From: Isoetes taiwanensis
Lineage: Eukaryota > Streptophyta > Lycopodiopsida > Isoetales > Isoetaceae
Assembly (NCBI GenBank): GCA_021234155.1
Contig: JAJEKV010000021.1
Span: 17,779,710 to 17,843,709 of the forward strand
Length of the DNA stretch: 64,000 bases
Direction of reading: 5' to 3'
The notes under the pieces are model-generated. The model saw nothing but the letters and a program-made list of their open reading frames with translations. It searched no databases and was not told the origin of the DNA. The stretch's first letter is position 1, and the number at the start of each line of letters is the position of its first letter. Both the position numbers and the translations under genes were made by a program. Positions 34,710-47,029 of this stretch are shown here, one piece after another.

Positions 34710-37700
34710 CTGGACCATGAGAACTTTAAGATCTTCTTTAGAACTAGTAATGGTGCCCAACGTTCTTGGGCATAAGGTGAGAGCCTTAAATGTTTTGGGC
34801 TGCAATGAGAAAAGTGTGCCTAAAATATTTGTAATTGTTGTCTGCATATATAAAGTGACTCTATGATATTATAGGTTATATTATTTTAGATATACATAAC
34901 TCTATTCGATTTGCGTATTTTATTTGATATGTTTGGATATTACATTCGATGTCGATATAGCTTAGTAGAGACTATGCCCAGCATTGTTGGGCAATGTTTG
35001 GGCAATAAATACAGATACACCTATGTGAACCTTAAGAATGATATTGCTGCCTTTAATACCTTGTTGTGCCCCCCCACCTATATGAACCTTAGGAATGTTG
35101 TTGTTGCCTCTAATAGTTGGTTGCTCACGCCTATATAATTTTTGCATATGGGCCGCATTACTTTGCAAGACTGCACCAATTAAGAATGCAACATGGAAAG
35201 ACACATGGAAAAATTGCATTGGATTCAAATATTTAAAATCTCTAACTTGATATCTATTATGCACGTCGCTCCACAACGATTTAACATATGAGTATATGCC
35301 TAGCGCCCTTGGGAAAACTCATTGGATTAAAACATTTAAAATCCCCAACTATACGTTAGAGTGCTTCAATCCTATTGTTTAAATTCGGTTTTTCCGTCAA
35401 GTGAAAAACTTTTTTTTTTTTTTTTTTTTTTTTTTCAGATTGATTTTCTAAGGTTGTGGGATTTTTTTATCACCTCTAAAAAATTCCATTCGTCAGAAAT
35501 CGGACAGTTGAGTGGAGTATGATTTTGAAATGCAAAAAATAGAGGCGGTGAATGTTGGTTGGCCGGATTTGGTGGAAGACGCGTAATTTAACACTGGCAT
35601 GCACCGAGAATGTTGTTTAATTCATGCCTGACTCCAAATTTGATATGGTAGTCTTTGAGCTATATCCATTTTGTCGCTGTTAGTTTTGGCTATGGCGCTA
35701 GGTTTTGCATCATGCTCTGCCGATCTCTCTTTGTGGAGATTTTCAATGTTCTGGCACAAATACCTGGGGTATGTTCTCGCAAGCCTTCTATTGCTTTGGA
35801 ATGCGTCATGGAGATTCTGGTGAGCATATCTCCATGCTCAGATTTTGTTTATAGTCTAAAAATCACAGGTTTCTTTATTTGGGGATGATGGGTCTTATCC
35901 ATCCCCAATTTTTGGCAGCAGAGAGCAAGGATGAAAGACGTGGCGTCAAGCATCTTGGCCGCTTTGATTTGCATTGAAAACAAAATTGCATCTTGCAAGC
36001 AAGCCCCCATCGTTCTGCAGGTAGAGCTTTCCTATGTTATTTCTGTTTTTCTGTAGCATGCTATAAATTTTATGTATAGGTTTACATGGTGTTGGACCTA
36101 CAAATTGTTCTAGCCATGTCTATGTTGATCGATGTGCCAGATACATCCTCAAGACACGCAGGTCTGCGAAGCATACGACAAACGTTCAAAAAATTTAGGT
36201 ATCATCTGTTTGTCATTCCTAAGTTTAAGATCCACATGTTTGTCTCACTCTCCTTGGTTGAGGTTTCTTTCTTTCATTGCTTTGAGTTATAGAGTCATTT
36301 AAACAGATTTTGCCTTTGTGCATCAAATTGCTAAATGATGCCAACTCTGTACGCAGCGCATGTCATTGGCTAAATTTATAGGCTTATGGTAGTTGGACTC
36401 TCCTTATGCTTTAAAATAACCTGAATCATGTTGAATTATGCCCAGAACAAGAGTACCATAATGTTGCAAAGGGAAATAAATTACTATGCATCTGTCCGAG
36501 TTTTTTAGATGATAACAGAGGCAAGGAAGATGTTGAGAGCTGATAGATCTAGCAGTATTGCTGCTGCATTTTTTTCAGTCTTTGTTGGTGCTCGAATCAT
36601 CTGCTATGGCTCCGTACGCAGTCGAATGGCTGCGATATAAAGGTGAGCTATGAATTAGTATCTTTATGCTACTCTAAAGTGGAACCTCTGCTACTTCAGA
36701 TATGCCACTTTAGTATCTCTTTATCTTCTACAGATTATTAAAAGCTTCATGCCACAATTGTGTTGCCACAAAAACCCCCATGCAAAGTTCAACTACTTGA
36801 ATCGCAACATTTGATGTCGAAATTGCATTTCAAAACATTCAGTTCCGTATCAGCCTCATTAGAGACTTGCCAAATCTGTGTACACAATTTTCTGTTTATA
36901 ACTTTGTTGTAGCATTCATTATTTTATATATCTCTTCTACTTCTAGTTGGTGCAATACCCGGGGGATGCACCTATTGTATAGGGGGTACGCCACCTGCGT
37001 GCAAGGGGTCGGCAAAAACTCCCTTGTATACGTGTTTGAATTTTTTCAGAAACCCCCTTTCCAGCCGCATACAGTGCCAAAATCGCCCTAAAAAACCCAA
37101 AAAGCTACCCCTAGGTACGAGTATATGTATGGTTTAAGGGGAAAACAAACCCTTTCGGGTCACTCACATGGTTTGTACGGCCAAAACTATGTGAACCCCC
37201 CTTGGTGCAATAGAGTTGTCATCCTCAATAATCTTATCAGCCCAATCAATCTTGGTCAAACACTGAGAGATTTGAGATTGATACGAGCATAAAAGATGGC
37301 CTTCTTTGAATTGAGCTTGAAAACTCTCCCTAATAAATGACTTGATACCCCCTGGATTCAAGCATATTTGGGCAACTATACTTCAATGATACGATACTAT
37401 GACTCCTACCATTCTAAAGAAGCATTTAGAGTTTTCATGTCTTACTCTGTGTGCCACTTTGGTTTAGGGCAAACAACAAGCCCCTCTAGATTCGTCCTCC
37501 TCAATAGCCTTTAAAATCCCACTTTTCCTTATATTTAATAATTTGCCTGCTTGCATAATCACATCTAGATAAAATATGTCACTCCACTAACTAAAACATG
37601 GAGGAAATAGTGGAATCGATCATTTAAGAAACATAATAGTTTTTGTAGTTGAGTTATTTGCTCAAGTGAATGGTGGGAATTAGATTAATGAACTCATAGG

Positions 37701-37882
37701 GAACAAGCTTTTGCCTGACACTTTGAGAATAAACACATTTCACTTGTGTATGTTGGAATGTTTTCACTATTGCACTCGACCTTTTGTTAACGAGATATTT
37801 AAGCAATCTCTCTGACACATGTTAAGATGGCACACTATCAACAGCAAGTCAATAAATACTCACGAGAGGCCCCCACCAGTAC
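34710..37882. other. Mostly non-coding; possible exon relics at 35.9-36.65 kb
   Basis: A T-rich run lies at 35409-35437. Between about 35920 and 36645 three stretches look like exons with donors on the plus strand: one reading RMKDVASSILAALICIENK before CTGCAG/GTAGAG, one near 36110-36200 before AGGTATC, and one reading ADRSSSIAAAFFQSLLVLES before AAAGGTGAGC (36640). I cannot name the protein. A decayed host gene is possible. Around 36955-37150 there is a G/C-rich patch with repeated CCCCC/GGGGG words. Confidence 0.35.
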
Positions 37883-38221
37883 TTGTGCACCCATTTGCCC
37901 ATGAAGAAGTGCAGACTTATAGCTTCCATTCGCACGGGTTCACATCGTCGCCGCATTGAGACGAGGCATTGGACTCGGGAAGCACGGGAGGATAGGCTTT
38001 ATCAGTGTTGCCATCAGGACGCCATTGAAGATGAATGTCATGCCCTTCAGATCTGCCCAGCGTTTTACCCATATCCAAGCGCACGGTATGTTCAGTTACT
38101 TGTGCCTGACCAGCCGTTGTATGAGTTATTTAATACGGTGTCCGACGTGGGCTTGTTGGGGTCATATCTCAAGGAGGTTAAGGATACACGGACTCAGTTG
38201 TGTCCTCCGGGACAGTACTGA
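37883..38221 (+). pseudogene. LINE ORF2 C-terminal fragment
   Basis: The frame reads IRTGSHRRRIETRHWTR, then a C-C-H-C arrangement (CCHQDAIEDECHALQICPAF) and a terminal region to a stop at 38221. This matches the C-terminal zinc-knuckle region of plant LINE ORF2 proteins. RT is not visible upstream, so it is a 3' remnant. Confidence 0.6.
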
Positions 38222-38570
38222 ATTGTCCTATATAATTGTACAGTGTATCAGCATACTTATTACTGCTAAGGTTTTTCCCCAGAAAACCCTTCAGGACGTG
38301 GGGTTTCTAATCCTGACAGTAATATGCTTGCTGCCCTCTTTTTGTTTGGATCCCATAGGCGAATTGGTCTTCCTGGACGATAAAAAATCTATTATATTGT
38401 ATTCTATTTTAACAATCACAGCTTTGCAAATGACGACCAAGGAAATGCTAGTGTTGGAAAAAGTAGTACTGTCAAAGCAGTAGCAATAAAAAGTTTTGGA
38501 TCTTCATAAAATGGTAATTTACGCTCTCGAATCGTTCATGTGCAATAATGAATCTATCTCATGATGCCAA

Positions 38571-38735
38571 TTCCAAAAGAAAGTTGATTATGAGAAAAAT
38601 GGCAGCATGAGTTAATATTGATAGTTCCAAAAGAAAGTTGATTATATTGACAGTTCCAAAAGAAAGTTGATTATATTGACAGTTCCAAAAGAAAGTTGAT
38701 TATGAGAAAAATGGCCAGCATGAGTTAATATTGAC
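38571..38735. repeat. Nested minisatellite
   Basis: TTCCAAAAGAAAGTTGATTA occurs at 38571, 38625, 38654 and 38683. The two inner copies make a 29 bp tandem repeat; the outer two are followed by GAGAAAAATGGC-AGCATGAG, giving a longer repeat nested around the short one. Confidence 0.85.
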
Positions 38736-38740
38736 AACTG

Positions 38741-41700
38741 TTAAAGTTTTACCCTATCTAAATATATATAAGTCAGTCTGTAATTTTTCATTTTTGTTTT
38801 TGTCGCATCTATTTTTTCTGAGCCGTCATCTATCTTAATATTTTGTTGCCACATTGTTTTCTTAAAGACCTCCGATGCTGTAGCCTGTCGTGACCTCCTA
38901 TTCCGGATCAAGCTACATCATCCTTCCTCTCCAATCGATTCCCTCAATCCCGAAATTCCTCCCGTTTTGGTTCCTGTCAAATTGGGTCGATTTTGCCCTG
39001 TCGATCCTTCCGCTCCAGTCTCCCCTCCATCCCGCAGCAAAAATTGACGCTCTTGACCTTGCCCCTCGAATTTGCAGGTGTTTATCACTCCCACTCCGGC
39101 CAGGAAAAAATTTGCCAATTTTAAGCCCCCCACTCGGCCACTGCAATGCTCTGTCGGAACGCATTCCTGATTGAATCGGCCCCTTCTTCGCCCAAAATGA
39201 TGAGCTCCAATTCGCCAATCGACACCTTCTGGTCGCGGAAAATGGATCGAACAGAAAAAACAGAGTTGTCGATGGGCCGTTTGTTGCATTTGGAATTAAT
39301 TCGAATTGTGGGCCGAATTCTTCCACCCTCCAGTGGGCTCCTGGAAAAAGGCGCCGGATTTGGGCTTCAAAAACAGTGCTTCAAGGACATATTTAGCCTC
39401 GAAAAACACTGCTTCTAGGATGGGTTTGGCTTCAAAAAATGTGCCAAAACTATCAGTTTTAGATTTCCTGCACCAGATCCCAAATTGAAAAATAGTTTGA
39501 GCAGAAGACCTCTGTCTCAGTCGAATATGGCGCCGGATTTGGCCTGGGAAGTTGCGTCCTCAAGCTTAGAATCTATTTCGGAGCAATTGGACGCCGGATC
39601 TGGATCAAATAGATTTGCAAGAAACGCTATGCACTGGATTTTACGAAAGGATAGGAGATCAACAGACAGAACTGATCTCATTTGAGGAAACTTTTTGCTG
39701 TTTGCTTCACAATTTTATAGGGTTTATCTTTTTAGGGTTTATCAATGACCCAGTTAAGTAATTTTTTCTTTCATTGTAAAGTTGTTATACCCATTGTAAA
39801 GGTGAATAAGAGTAGAACTTCTTTCATCTATATGTCAAAAGTTATGTATAGTATTTCAATCTCGGTTTTGATCTTGAATACAATAAAAGTCAATCCAATT
39901 GCTTAGGATAGATAGATAGATAGAGTTTTAACCTCCATGAAGACTAACAAAGGGTTTTTTTATGGTCATACGCAAAGATGCAATGTTCCCATGATCAACG
40001 TACTGCTTGGACATTGCTTCGACGCCCAGGTTCATGATTTGATGCGGTAATGGCGAGCAAACGTTATATGGCAAGAAATAAGCTAAGAACCAAGGATCAA
40101 AGTTGCATTGCACTAGCGGAAATAGAGTATTAAGCAAATGATGTATTACTAAATGTTTGATATTAATAGCGGGTCCAACTATGCAAGTTTGGAACAAAGA
40201 AATGTTTGCGGATCAAATATACATACATAATTATGCTTTACACGCATTTTAACATTGCCCATTCAATCAAGGTTTTGTATTTTTTTACTCTTTAGAACTA
40301 GTATTGCAATTCATAAAAATGCACAGGATTTTTGGTGCCTACATTGTTCAAATCTTGAACATACAAGGACCACTCATGTATCTTGCTTATGCACTTGTTA
40401 TAAAGGCCAAATCCCTTTAGATTGATGCACACTCATCGGCAAGGTCCAACACTCAATCTTGCAGGATTGGTGCGGCGGTCGTCAGCAAGGTCTAGCATTG
40501 ACATGTAGGATTGCTTGCAGATGAAGATAGGCATCAGATCTGAATAGACAGGCTGCAACAAAGATCTAAATATAAGTCAGGCTGCAACACATGGCCACGC
40601 AAGCAGAGGAGCAGGGTGGGCTGAGAAAGCCTGAGAGATGCAATGGTCATACATTGACGGAATTAGAAATTGACATGTTAGAAAATGATGTTCACAAGGG
40701 CAAGCAAGCAAGCAAGGGGAATATTTGGGCCAGGACCAAAATAGGACGAAGTGGTCCATTTTTAACAGGGACAGGTGGCGGAATATGACTGGGCGAGAAG
40801 GGCGGCGCCATCTCACGTAGATCCACCGTTGAATTTTTCGTATTTCAACGTGGAAGCAATGATATCATCGAAAGCGGCGACCGGCATTCAAGTCTGTGCA
40901 GCTGCGGCCGATTCTTTTTTCTTCCACCGGAAAAATCCGCTCCAAATTGGTCTCCCAGGGCGGTGCATCTGACAATCGGCCGATTCATCTCTTATATATC
41001 ACAAATTACTCACGTGCATGCTTCCTGCAGCATGCGGCCCATCTGATGCTTTTGGAACACCCCTCATTTTTTCGAATGTTTTGGGCCTCTCTAGTTCGTG
41101 CCAAAGCTTGGATTCTTCTGTCGTAGTATCTTCCTAGCACGCGGTTGTAAATGGAAGGGTCAGTTATTTACTCTTAAAACGGACTGCAGCCCAGTTTTAT
41201 CGATTTTGACAGAGATTTTCTTCGAAATCATATTTTTAAAGGCATACAAGTCAACGCTAGGCATCTCAGAATTCATCTGCAACCTTTGCATTCTTCTTTC
41301 AATTTTAAGCAACTTAGATTTCATTTACTTCAAGTTGGGCAATAACCTTTTCATTCTTCAAGCCCTCAGATTTCATCCAGTTCAAATTGGGCAGTAATCC
41401 GTCTTTAATTGAATTTGTTGAACATAAAAGACCATAATTCTGATGAAACAGCACTTGGATTCTTTCCAATACAGACAAAAATGCATGAACAAAACTCTCA
41501 GACTAGCTAGACTGCTTGAATTCTGCGCTACTTATAATTCAGACTAAACTCTTACATATACTGGCACAAACAATCAGTTTTCCAACAGAGATAACAAGTT
41601 CGGATCCAGTGAATAATTTGTTGATTGAATAATATGGTCTGGCACACAGTATTATTGTTTCTTCACAATCTGTGAACATTTCACGTCCTTTTGAAATTGG

Positions 41701-41763
41701 ATGTACAAAAAAAGGGCTGCAGAATGAAGCAGGGCCATGAAACTAACAGAAACTAAATTAAGT
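38741..41763. other. Intergenic, no supported gene
   Basis: Contains a GATA microsatellite at about 39908-39925, a partial 56 bp direct repeat ending TTCAA-TTGGGCA-TAA (about 41312 and 41368), and overlapping short frames without motifs. The 38890-39700 part is richer in GC and purine-pyrimidine phrases such as GGATTTGG, possibly an old element, but I cannot place it. Confidence 0.45.
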
Positions 41764-43287
41764 TTAACACAGCGAATCCATGAGGGTTGTATCTTGATCC
41801 CATTCCAACTTGTTGGGCATTCCAAATTCATCAAACTGAGGCTGCCATGAGGATTCTCCAATCCATGGCGCCGGATCTTCGAATTCTGCGCTGCAGTTGA
41901 TATTCAGCTCTGGAAAAACATCGTCCATGCCCACATCACAAGAACCTGTGAGCCAAGGATTACTTGAAAGGAAGGAAAGTTCATCAAATGGCCTATCAAT
42001 CTCAGAAGCAATTCTTTTGAAAACCTTTAGCCTCTCAGGCAGCCACTTCATTCCTTCTAAAGGCTCAGAAGAAAGCTCTTGAATGATGGCTTCTTTTTCT
42101 TTGGACATCCGCGCAGTCAGAGCAGCAGTATGCTGAGAATTTGAACTTGAACTTGAACTTGAATTTGATACTCCAATGTTATGTTCATTATCCTTGGACC
42201 TGCTTCTTTCATAAAGGCTGCACAGTGCATTCCACCATGCATTTTCTATGGCGCTCATGGCACATTCCCATTCAAGAGAAAGAAGAATACCCAATTCTTT
42301 GATTTTCTGGGAACCTTCCATTGGTTCAACTACATTCTTCATATCAGGAATCTCAAAAGACACATTATTTGTGCATGAAGTTGTAGTAACCACAGTAGAT
42401 GAAGTACTGATTGTGAGAGGAGGAAGAAACCGTGAACCCTGCTGGAATTGTGCTGAAAAACTATCCAAATTCTTCTGTATCATATTTCCTGAAATCAAAG
42501 GAGCAGTTTGCACTTGCATGATCAAAGGATGAGCCAAAGATTTTCCATCATTTGAAGGATTGATTGGTACTGATGAATTCGAGGGCGCGGCAGCAGATGA
42601 AGAAGAAGATGATGATGAAGAGATTTTAGCCTGATGGTTTCGTCTAGTTCCTTCACCTCTAGCATGTGGCTGTGATCTTGAACTAGTCTTTTCGGTCTTA
42701 AGCATTCCCTGCAGACGAGCAACTGTGAGAGAATTCTGCCTTCCATGAAGGGGAGTAATATGATCCTTTGTGAGGGGCCTGTTACAAACTGGACACTCCT
42801 TATCTGGAGATTTATTATGAAGCCAGCAGCAAAGACAAGGCCAGCAGAAAAGATGGCCACAAAATGTTATCACTCTTGCCTCATTTGGCTTCTGAGAACA
42901 AACATTGCATTTTGGACTTGCTCCTAAACTTGTCATCTTACCTCCTCTAGGCATGGCTATGGCGGAAGAATCCTTGGACAGATTAAAATTCGTCTTTGAT
43001 ACCTCCTCCTCTCCTTGCAGGGACTTCTTCAGCTGTCTAATTCTGGCCTCAGCATCAGGCACACAATATGAGTTCTGAGAAGGAAGACTTTGCTGAGAAT
43101 ATGGCAGAAAATGAGGTAATGATATGCAACTTGCCTGGTTTATCAAAGACGAATGATCTAAAGGTGGAGATAATGACCAATGCGGATTATATGGCATTGC
43201 AGCTCCCACCCATAAAGGATTATTATCTGATCTTGGCATAAATCCATCTAGCAAATCATTTCCAGAGCCAACCATAGAAAGGACCAT
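41764..43287 (-). CDS. RING-type E3 ubiquitin ligase, RMA/RNF5-like RING, 507 aa
   Basis: An uninterrupted 507-residue frame. A C3HC4 RING lies at residues 127-168: Cys127, Cys130, Cys143, His145, Cys148, Cys151, Cys165, Cys168, with the signature CGHLFCWPCL and KECPVC of the RMA/RNF5/RNF185 group. Such RINGs recruit an E2 and transfer ubiquitin. Unlike RMA proteins, which are short and end in a membrane anchor, this one has about 340 residues after the RING: Ser-rich stretches (around 225-235 and 383-390), a possible helical region, and an acidic Trp-containing tail ending TTLMDSLC. No transmembrane helix is evident. The start is the first Met of the frame, and MVLSMVGSG could allow Met5. 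The gene looks intact and is probably a host gene; the target is unknown. Confidence 0.9.
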   Translation of the reverse strand: MVLSMVGSGNDLLDGFMPRSDNNPLWVGAAMPYNPHWSLSPPLDHSSLINQASCISLPHFLPYSQQSLPSQNSYCVPDAEARIRQLKKSLQGEEEVSKTNFNLSKDSSAIAMPRGGKMTSLGASPKCNVCSQKPNEARVITFCGHLFCWPCLCCWLHNKSPDKECPVCNRPLTKDHITPLHGRQNSLTVARLQGMLKTEKTSSRSQPHARGEGTRRNHQAKISSSSSSSSSAAAPSNSSVPINPSNDGKSLAHPLIMQVQTAPLISGNMIQKNLDSFSAQFQQGSRFLPPLTISTSSTVVTTTSCTNNVSFEIPDMKNVVEPMEGSQKIKELGILLSLEWECAMSAIENAWWNALCSLYERSRSKDNEHNIGVSNSSSSSSSNSQHTAALTARMSKEKEAIIQELSSEPLEGMKWLPERLKVFKRIASEIDRPFDELSFLSSNPWLTGSCDVGMDDVFPELNINCSAEFEDPAPWIGESSWQPQFDEFGMPNKLEWDQDTTLMDSLC

Positions 43288-44308
43288 GCTGAGGATTGAA
43301 AAAGGACTGCACGGTCTGAAAATTTAACACCAGAATGATAAAAAGGAGCAGATCTTTTGCGATTTGCCTTTGTCATGGAGACGCTGTTATATGTTTCCAG
43401 AAAAAACTAAGCAGAAGACCTATAATGATTCTGTCAGTGGGGCCTCTATATTATTTGGGAATCATTCAATCCATTACCAGATCTAGGGGTAAGAAACGAG
43501 GATCAAATGAAGCATCTGTGCATGAAGCTTCATCACTGTAACATATGCCACCACATCTGAAGCTGCCTTAATTCTCAAAGATTCTACACAACCCACATAA
43601 TGCATAATAATCATTCATCTTTTTCTTCTCAAAAGAAACAAACCCCAAGTGGCAAAAGGGGCTTGAAGCAACCAGTGGCGGCTTCTGGAGCATGCTCGTG
43701 CCGCCATAGCCACATTATACATATGCGAGCAACAGGGCAAGGCCCAGTGAGAAGGTGGCAGGGATTCAGAATAATAAATTGATAGGGCTTTGTTGGATAA
43801 CAGGGGAATTGTTGCACGGCAAGGCAGGCCATGATTTGCCTAGGAATCACTATACAATACTGAAAAAAAAGGACCCCCAAAACGAGAAGAAAATAAGACA
43901 AGCCTGGTAAACAAGACCTGAGCCGTGTGCCGCTGGTTCGGTTCATACTTGCGCAATGGTCTGGGCGCATTTACTGCTCGGGCAATATTCCAGGCATCTG
44001 CCGGTATCTTTGCCAATCAAATGTTTCCACGTGCCAGTATTTCAACAAGCTGACGTAGTACTTTCTTTGTACGTATACACAAAAACCCTCTTACATGACA
44101 TTCTTGACCACTGGTGGGCAAATTTCGAGGTACAGAAGGTTTGTTTGGGTTGAAACTAAGAATTTTTTTATTGAATTAGCGCTTTGCTGGAAAAATTCCA
44201 GTAGATTTTTATGCATATTTTTATGTATATTTGTATAAGAGTAATACAAATTTTCGATTGGAACTGAAAATATTCAGCTATTTGATGAAAGAGTAGGAAA
44301 ATTTCCAA

Positions 44309-44533
44309 TTGGGTTTAAAAACTTTGCCCAACACTGTTCCTGACATGGAAATGCTGCGTGAAAGCGTACATGACATTCTTGAGGGCAGTGCGTGGAGCTA
44401 TGTTTACATGCCAAGACATGGAAATGGGGTGATGCACAGAGCCCTACTCAGATGTCAAGAAGTGGCCTTTCCTCTAACGTGGAAACCTGGTAAACGTCCA
44501 TTTTGCGTCATGTGTCACAAATTCAAGGGTTGA
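44309..44533 (+). pseudogene. Retroelement RNase H-like fragment
   Basis: A 74-residue frame contains ILEGSAWSYVYMPRHGNGVM, resembling the C-terminal strand and helix (H-V-x-R-x-x-N-x-x-A-D) of RNase H domains in LINEs and RVT_3 proteins. The usual Ala-Asp is replaced, and the rest of the domain is absent. Confidence 0.35.
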
Positions 44534-45046
44534 AGCCAAGAATATGAGCTAGAAATGAAACATTGCCATTGGCATTGGACGATGGGACATCGGGGAGACG
44601 AATTGGTTTTTACTTCTTAAATATTTCCGTTTAAGGCACTCAATCAAACGTTGGAGAGCCTACCAGAAAAAATTTCCTAATGTTGCTTCAAACAGTCAAA
44701 TTGTTCAGGTGTCTAACCGAAAGTCTGTATCGTCCATGTAGAAAAAATTGAAAAAATTGCTATGCAATAACAACCGAAAATCTTCAGTTTTCAATCTAAA
44801 AAAGCCTTCTTCACTTCAAGGTTCTGCCAACACTGCACCCATTATTCTCGAACCTGATAAATCTTCGCTACTGTCATGTTACAACCACATGCAAATGTGG
44901 AAAAGTTTCTTAAGCTCTAAAGAATGCAGGGTTGTTTTTATAGGCATTGGTTTTAACATGGTGTTGCTAGAATATGCTACAGATTTACCTGTCGTTTTAA
45001 CACGACACTTATCCCCCTCCCCCAAAAAACCCCCAAACCCTCCTAT

Positions 45047-45093
45047 TCTATCCTATCCTGTCATATCCTATCCTATCATATCATATTCTTCTT
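45047..45093. repeat. TCCTA/TCATA microsatellite
   Basis: About nine imperfect pentanucleotide units of the form TATCC or TATCA. Confidence 0.8.
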
Positions 45094-46189
45094 GCATGCC
45101 TTGAATTGAAGAGCATGTTGGAAACTCGACAGGAAAGTTTCCAATAGCTCCATAGAACATTCAGAAATTTTCAAAGTCCATTGAAAGTCCTTGCAACACA
45201 TTTTGAAAAACTTCACCTGAAAATATTAAAAGCCCACATGAAGCTCCCATGCACCTCATACTTGAAACCATGCTCCCATTATAACACATCACATGTATCT
45301 AAATGCTTGTACCTCATATTCATCAGGTAAATATAGATACAAAGAGATTATTGAACCAAATACTCACAATCCTACCTACAACTTGCATGCGCGTCTGGGT
45401 AAATTATGCAAATAGCCACAACAAAATAAACACAATTTCATTATCTTTGGACAATACAAAAGCTTTGGACTTTTTTTAAATTCTCGCTTCAATAACAGTC
45501 TTCATACTTGATGGTATGCTTCAACAATTAGCACAGGAATCTCGACAATGTTGGGACGCATCTTCTTGTTTGAGTAAGGTGTCTATCGAGAGTAAGGTTC
45601 TTGTGATCTCCATCGATCATGTTTCTTATAGCAATATTACGGCGTGCCTTGCACAAGCTCAAACAAATGCAATTGTTAAATATTGTCGAAGGACACAACT
45701 GCCTCTCCTTGATTAAGCATAATTTCATTAATTGTGGACTTTGGCCGAGTCCATATGACTCCCAAATGTACCCGATTTTTTAGAAAATAAGGGTTTTATT
45801 TAGTAGAATGATGCAAATTTTCGAAATGTGTGCAGGTAGGTGGGATGGCAGGCCTTGTATCTATAAAGCACAAAAAGTGCCAACCGAGTTTGTGTCTCGC
45901 CTAATACGTCAGGCGTGGTCTCGCCACGCTGGCGGTAGACGATTCGCAAATGCATAGTGTAGATTCATATTCGTGCGGTCGAATGGTTAGAACCAGCGCA
46001 GCCTATGGATTCACAATGAGCGAGCTTAAATGCGTGCCATATCGGCCGAGCCAATATTAGCTCATGCGAATCGACCAAGGTTGAGGTGCGTAACGAGATA
46101 AACCAAAATGGCACGTAAGAAATGAGAAGCCAACTCGGGGAAGCTCATTCGTCGTGGAGAGTTGATGAAGGATGGCGATGAGCGGATGA

Positions 46190-46464
46190 CCTTTAGGTGG
46201 TAGAGCTGGAAGGTCGCTTGATTTCCTTTGAAACGCCATATTTACAGGGGCGTAAGCTCAAGAGGTTGCTGAAAATGGAGGATGTTTGGTCGCACAACAC
46301 TTTCCGGGCCGTTGTTTAAGAAGCTTTACAAGAAGGAAAAGAGGCAGCGTGTGGCTTTGGTAATCAAACTCATCCTCAGCACTCCCTATCCGATGGCAGA
46401 ATTGGATGACTGGCTGGATCTGTACTGCCGACAAGACATATCAGAGTTCCAACGGGGGATCTAA
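46190..46464 (+). pseudogene. Frameshifted C-terminal coding remnant, unknown family
   Basis: One frame reads GRLISFETPYLQGRKLKRLL and MEDVWSHNTFRAVV to a stop near 46318; a +1 shift continues KKLYKKEKRQRVALVIKLIL and ends DISEFQRGI at 46464. The two halves make a plausible protein tail. It precedes the first palindromes of the DUF7869 element and may be one of its genes or a captured fragment. Confidence 0.35.
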
Positions 46465-47029
46465 TTGCGGTGGGCGGATATTGGATGAAACGTCCATGTT
46501 TAATATTATCTATTATTATCTATTGTCATTACATTTCAACCTATGCTTTCGACGCATGTTGTTTAGTTGATATTATTATCTACGTAATCCATCCATGTAC
46601 TCCATTCCTATGTGAATAGAATGTTTTTGTCTACATTGAGAACATCCCAATGACGTGCAATTTACGAACAAAGTAATATCTTATTTCATGGAGGCCTCCT
46701 GAGGAAATTGGGCGCCCGCCCACTTTCCTTCCAGAGGAAATTGGGCGCCCGCCCATTTTCTTTCGGGAATAGTCTCCTCCGTAAACCGGGACGCCGACTT
46801 TGCCCTTCGGATGGCCTGAAGGTAGTTTCATGAAGGCTTCCACTTTTCAGGAAAATTGGCCCGCCCACTTTCCTTCTTCTTGGGCAAAAGGAAAACGAGA
46901 AAACGAGATCGAACCGAAGATAACAACTGAAACATAACAACAGAATCATGCACAACACAGTTACATCATCATATCATATAAAGTTATGAAATACATGAGT
47001 CATAGATTGTAATTATTGGTGATTCTATT

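Larger units (their letters stand above)
43288..46189. other. Intergenic, no supported intact gene
   Basis: Short frames only, apart from the RNase H-like relic at 44309 and the TCCTA microsatellite at 45047. At about 45925-45943 there is a small inverted repeat GCGTGG-TCTCG-CCACGC, which may lie near the left edge of the DUF7869 element. Confidence 0.45.

Noticed and set aside
34473-38221. One single degraded LINE spanning both ORF2 fragments
   Set aside because: Spacing would fit, but I found no reverse transcriptase motif in the 3 kb between them.
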